Assembly: GCA_036522595.1 (NCBI GenBank)
Contig: DATDFL010000251.1
Location: 1 to 12,615, forward strand
Direction of reading: 5' to 3'
Source of the DNA: AC-32 sp036522595
GTDB taxonomy: Bacteria > Actinomycetota > Thermoleophilia > Gaiellales > Gaiellaceae
Length of the DNA: 12,615 nucleotides
This document shows, in pieces, positions 11,793 through 12,615 of the stretch. Position 1 is the stretch's first letter. Every line of letters starts with the position of its first letter. Made by a program: the position numbers and the translations under genes. A model generated the notes under the pieces. It saw nothing but the letters and a program-made list of their open reading frames with translations, had not been told where the DNA came from and ran no database searches.

Positions 11793-12615
11793 CTAGTTGT
11801 ACCGCCTGAATGGGTCTCGGAAGTACCGCACCAAGTGGACGAGCAAGACGGCGCCGCCGAGACCGAGCGTCGAGTAGAGAAGGATGGCCAGCAGCCAGTC
11901 GGTTCCGCCGCCGCCGATGTGGAAGGGCGGCGCGCCGAGGACGCCGCTTCGGCTCGGCGCCTTCGCCGATTTCGGATCGGACTGCGCGGGTGGGCTGCTG
12001 CGGTTCTGACTCGGCGGAGAGATGAACAGGGCAACGCCCGGAATGCCGCTCTGTGTGACCGGGGAAGCCGCGCAGCTGAAGGCGGGCGCCGAGCCCCGCC
12101 CGACGCCGCTGCCCGGAGGAACGACCTGGATCGAAATCCGGCCGACCCGTTTCCTTGTGTGTCCGCGTCGAGCGACGACGACGATCTCGTAGGTGCCGGG
12201 CGCCAGGCGATGGTGGCCGAAGCGGCCGTTCAGGCGGACCTTGTTGACCCCTCGCCGGCCGCGCACGAACTTCTTGCCGGCGACGCCGCAGCTCGGGCTC
12301 GGGCCGCGCACGGTGAAGACGACGGTCGCCGGCGCGCGGAGGCGGAAGGCGACGACCGTGCCGCGCTTGCCCCTCGGGCCGCTGGTCGAGAACCGACGAC
12401 GCGAGAGACGAACGCTTCCTGCGGCTGCCCGGGACGAGGTGCCGTTGGCGCTGCTGCTAGTGCCGGTGCTACCGGTTGTGGACCCCGACGAGGAAGAGCC
12501 GCTCTGGCCGTTCGATCCCGACCCCTGCCCTCCAGGCGGAGGCGGGGCTCCCGGAGGCAGCGGTGCCGGCGGCCCGGGCGGAAGCGGCGGTGGTGGCAGA
12601 AGCGGCGGTGGTGGC
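11793..12615 (-). CDS. Probable surface-anchored protein with Pro-rich region, Ser/Gly linker, beta domain and C-terminal TM (N-terminus cut by window edge)
   Basis: An open frame runs to the right edge without a stop, so only the last 273 residues are visible; the true start is outside the window and internal GTG/ATG codons are not it. In order: a Pro-rich stretch (PPPPLLPPPPLPPGPP near the edge), a low-complexity Ser/Gly/Thr linker, an Arg/Gly-rich beta-sandwich-like domain (about 12115-12370; FRLRAPATVVFTVRG ... RLAPGTYEIVVVARRG), a polar linker with a lone C pair, and one membrane helix (WLLAILLYSTLGLGGAVLLVHLV) followed by a basic tail RYFRDPFRRYN. Expected topology is outside, then TM, then a short cytoplasmic tail. 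This architecture is common in Thermoleophilia secreted proteins. Function not recognised. It leads the operon with the GCS2 ligase and HMA genes. Confidence 0.7.
   Translation of the reverse strand, partial: PPPPLLPPPPLPPGPPAPLPPGAPPPPGGQGSGSNGQSGSSSSGSTTGSTGTSSSANGTSSRAAAGSVRLSRRRFSTSGPRGKRGTVVAFRLRAPATVVFTVRGPSPSCGVAGKKFVRGRRGVNKVRLNGRFGHHRLAPGTYEIVVVARRGHTRKRVGRISIQVVPPGSGVGRGSAPAFSCAASPVTQSGIPGVALFISPPSQNRSSPPAQSDPKSAKAPSRSGVLGAPPFHIGGGGTDWLLAILLYSTLGLGGAVLLVHLVRYFRDPFRRYN
12581..12615 (+). repeat. Tandem 18-bp repeat within the Pro-rich coding region
   Basis: The 17-base core GAAGCGGCGGTGGTGGC occurs at 12581-12597 and again at 12599-12615, giving an 18-bp period that encodes six residues (PPPPL plus L/P on the minus strand). 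The array probably continues past the window edge, so its copy number cannot be counted here. Confidence 0.75.

Noticed and set aside
1..12615. tRNA genes, CRISPR arrays, insertion sequences, attachment sites, riboswitches
   Set aside because: No cloverleaf, regular spaced repeat, transposase or terminal repeat was seen. Base composition and codon use appear uniform across the window.

Overview
The window is 12.6 kb of gene-dense, high-GC bacterial DNA with no tRNA, rRNA, CRISPR array or mobile element that I can see. The organism is almost certainly an actinobacterium. It carries a SigR/RsrA thiol-stress sigma/anti-sigma pair with a textbook SigR-type promoter. The Arg/Gly-rich secreted beta-domain protein at the right edge resembles proteins common in Thermoleophilia (Solirubrobacterales/Gaiellales), so that class is my best guess. 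This is inference from family resemblance, not a search.

Layout. Six transcription units are visible. (1) Minus strand, 1-1997: an acetate transporter (satP) and acetyl-CoA synthetase (acs, C-terminus cut by the window edge). They are one base apart and form an acetate uptake-and-activation operon. A 7-bp inverted repeat lies just upstream. (2) Minus strand, 2075-3211: an M24 Xaa-Pro-type metallopeptidase with all five metal ligands. (3) Plus strand, 3246-9091: six closely packed genes, namely an amidohydrolase, the three subunits of a molybdenum hydroxylase ([2Fe-2S], Mo-binding, FAD), a MocA-like cytidylyltransferase, and an HTH-TM-LytR_C membrane protein. (4) Minus strand, 9096-9931: sigR-rsrA. 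(5) Plus strand, 10004-10477: a PRC-barrel protein. (6) Minus strand, 12615-10474: a truncated surface protein, a GCS2-type carboxylate-amine ligase and a small HMA metal-binding protein.

How the genes work together. Unit 3 looks like a self-contained oxidation module. The FAD subunit carries a four-cysteine insert like the [4Fe-4S] loop of PaoB/YagS. The MocA-like enzyme would supply the cytosine-dinucleotide form of the molybdenum cofactor that PaoABC-type enzymes use. The amidohydrolase may hydrolyse the substrate or product of the hydroxylase. The substrate cannot be read from sequence. SigR-RsrA is a redox switch: RsrA keeps the four zinc/redox ligand positions of the Streptomyces protein, and the promoter in front of sigR (GGGAAT, 18-bp spacer, GTTGTT) implies positive autoregulation. 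The GCS2 ligase 0.75 kb away could belong to thiol or gamma-glutamyl chemistry, but no promoter links it to SigR.

There is no gene-free stretch longer than about 80 bases. The main non-coding pieces are the satP leader (1998-2074), the 34-bp gap between the divergent peptidase and amidohydrolase genes, and the sigR/PRC-barrel divergent region (9923-10003). No clearly new biological system stands out. The most rewarding items are the autoregulated SigR promoter, the unassigned molybdenum hydroxylase operon and the near-zero divergent spacing at 3211-3246.
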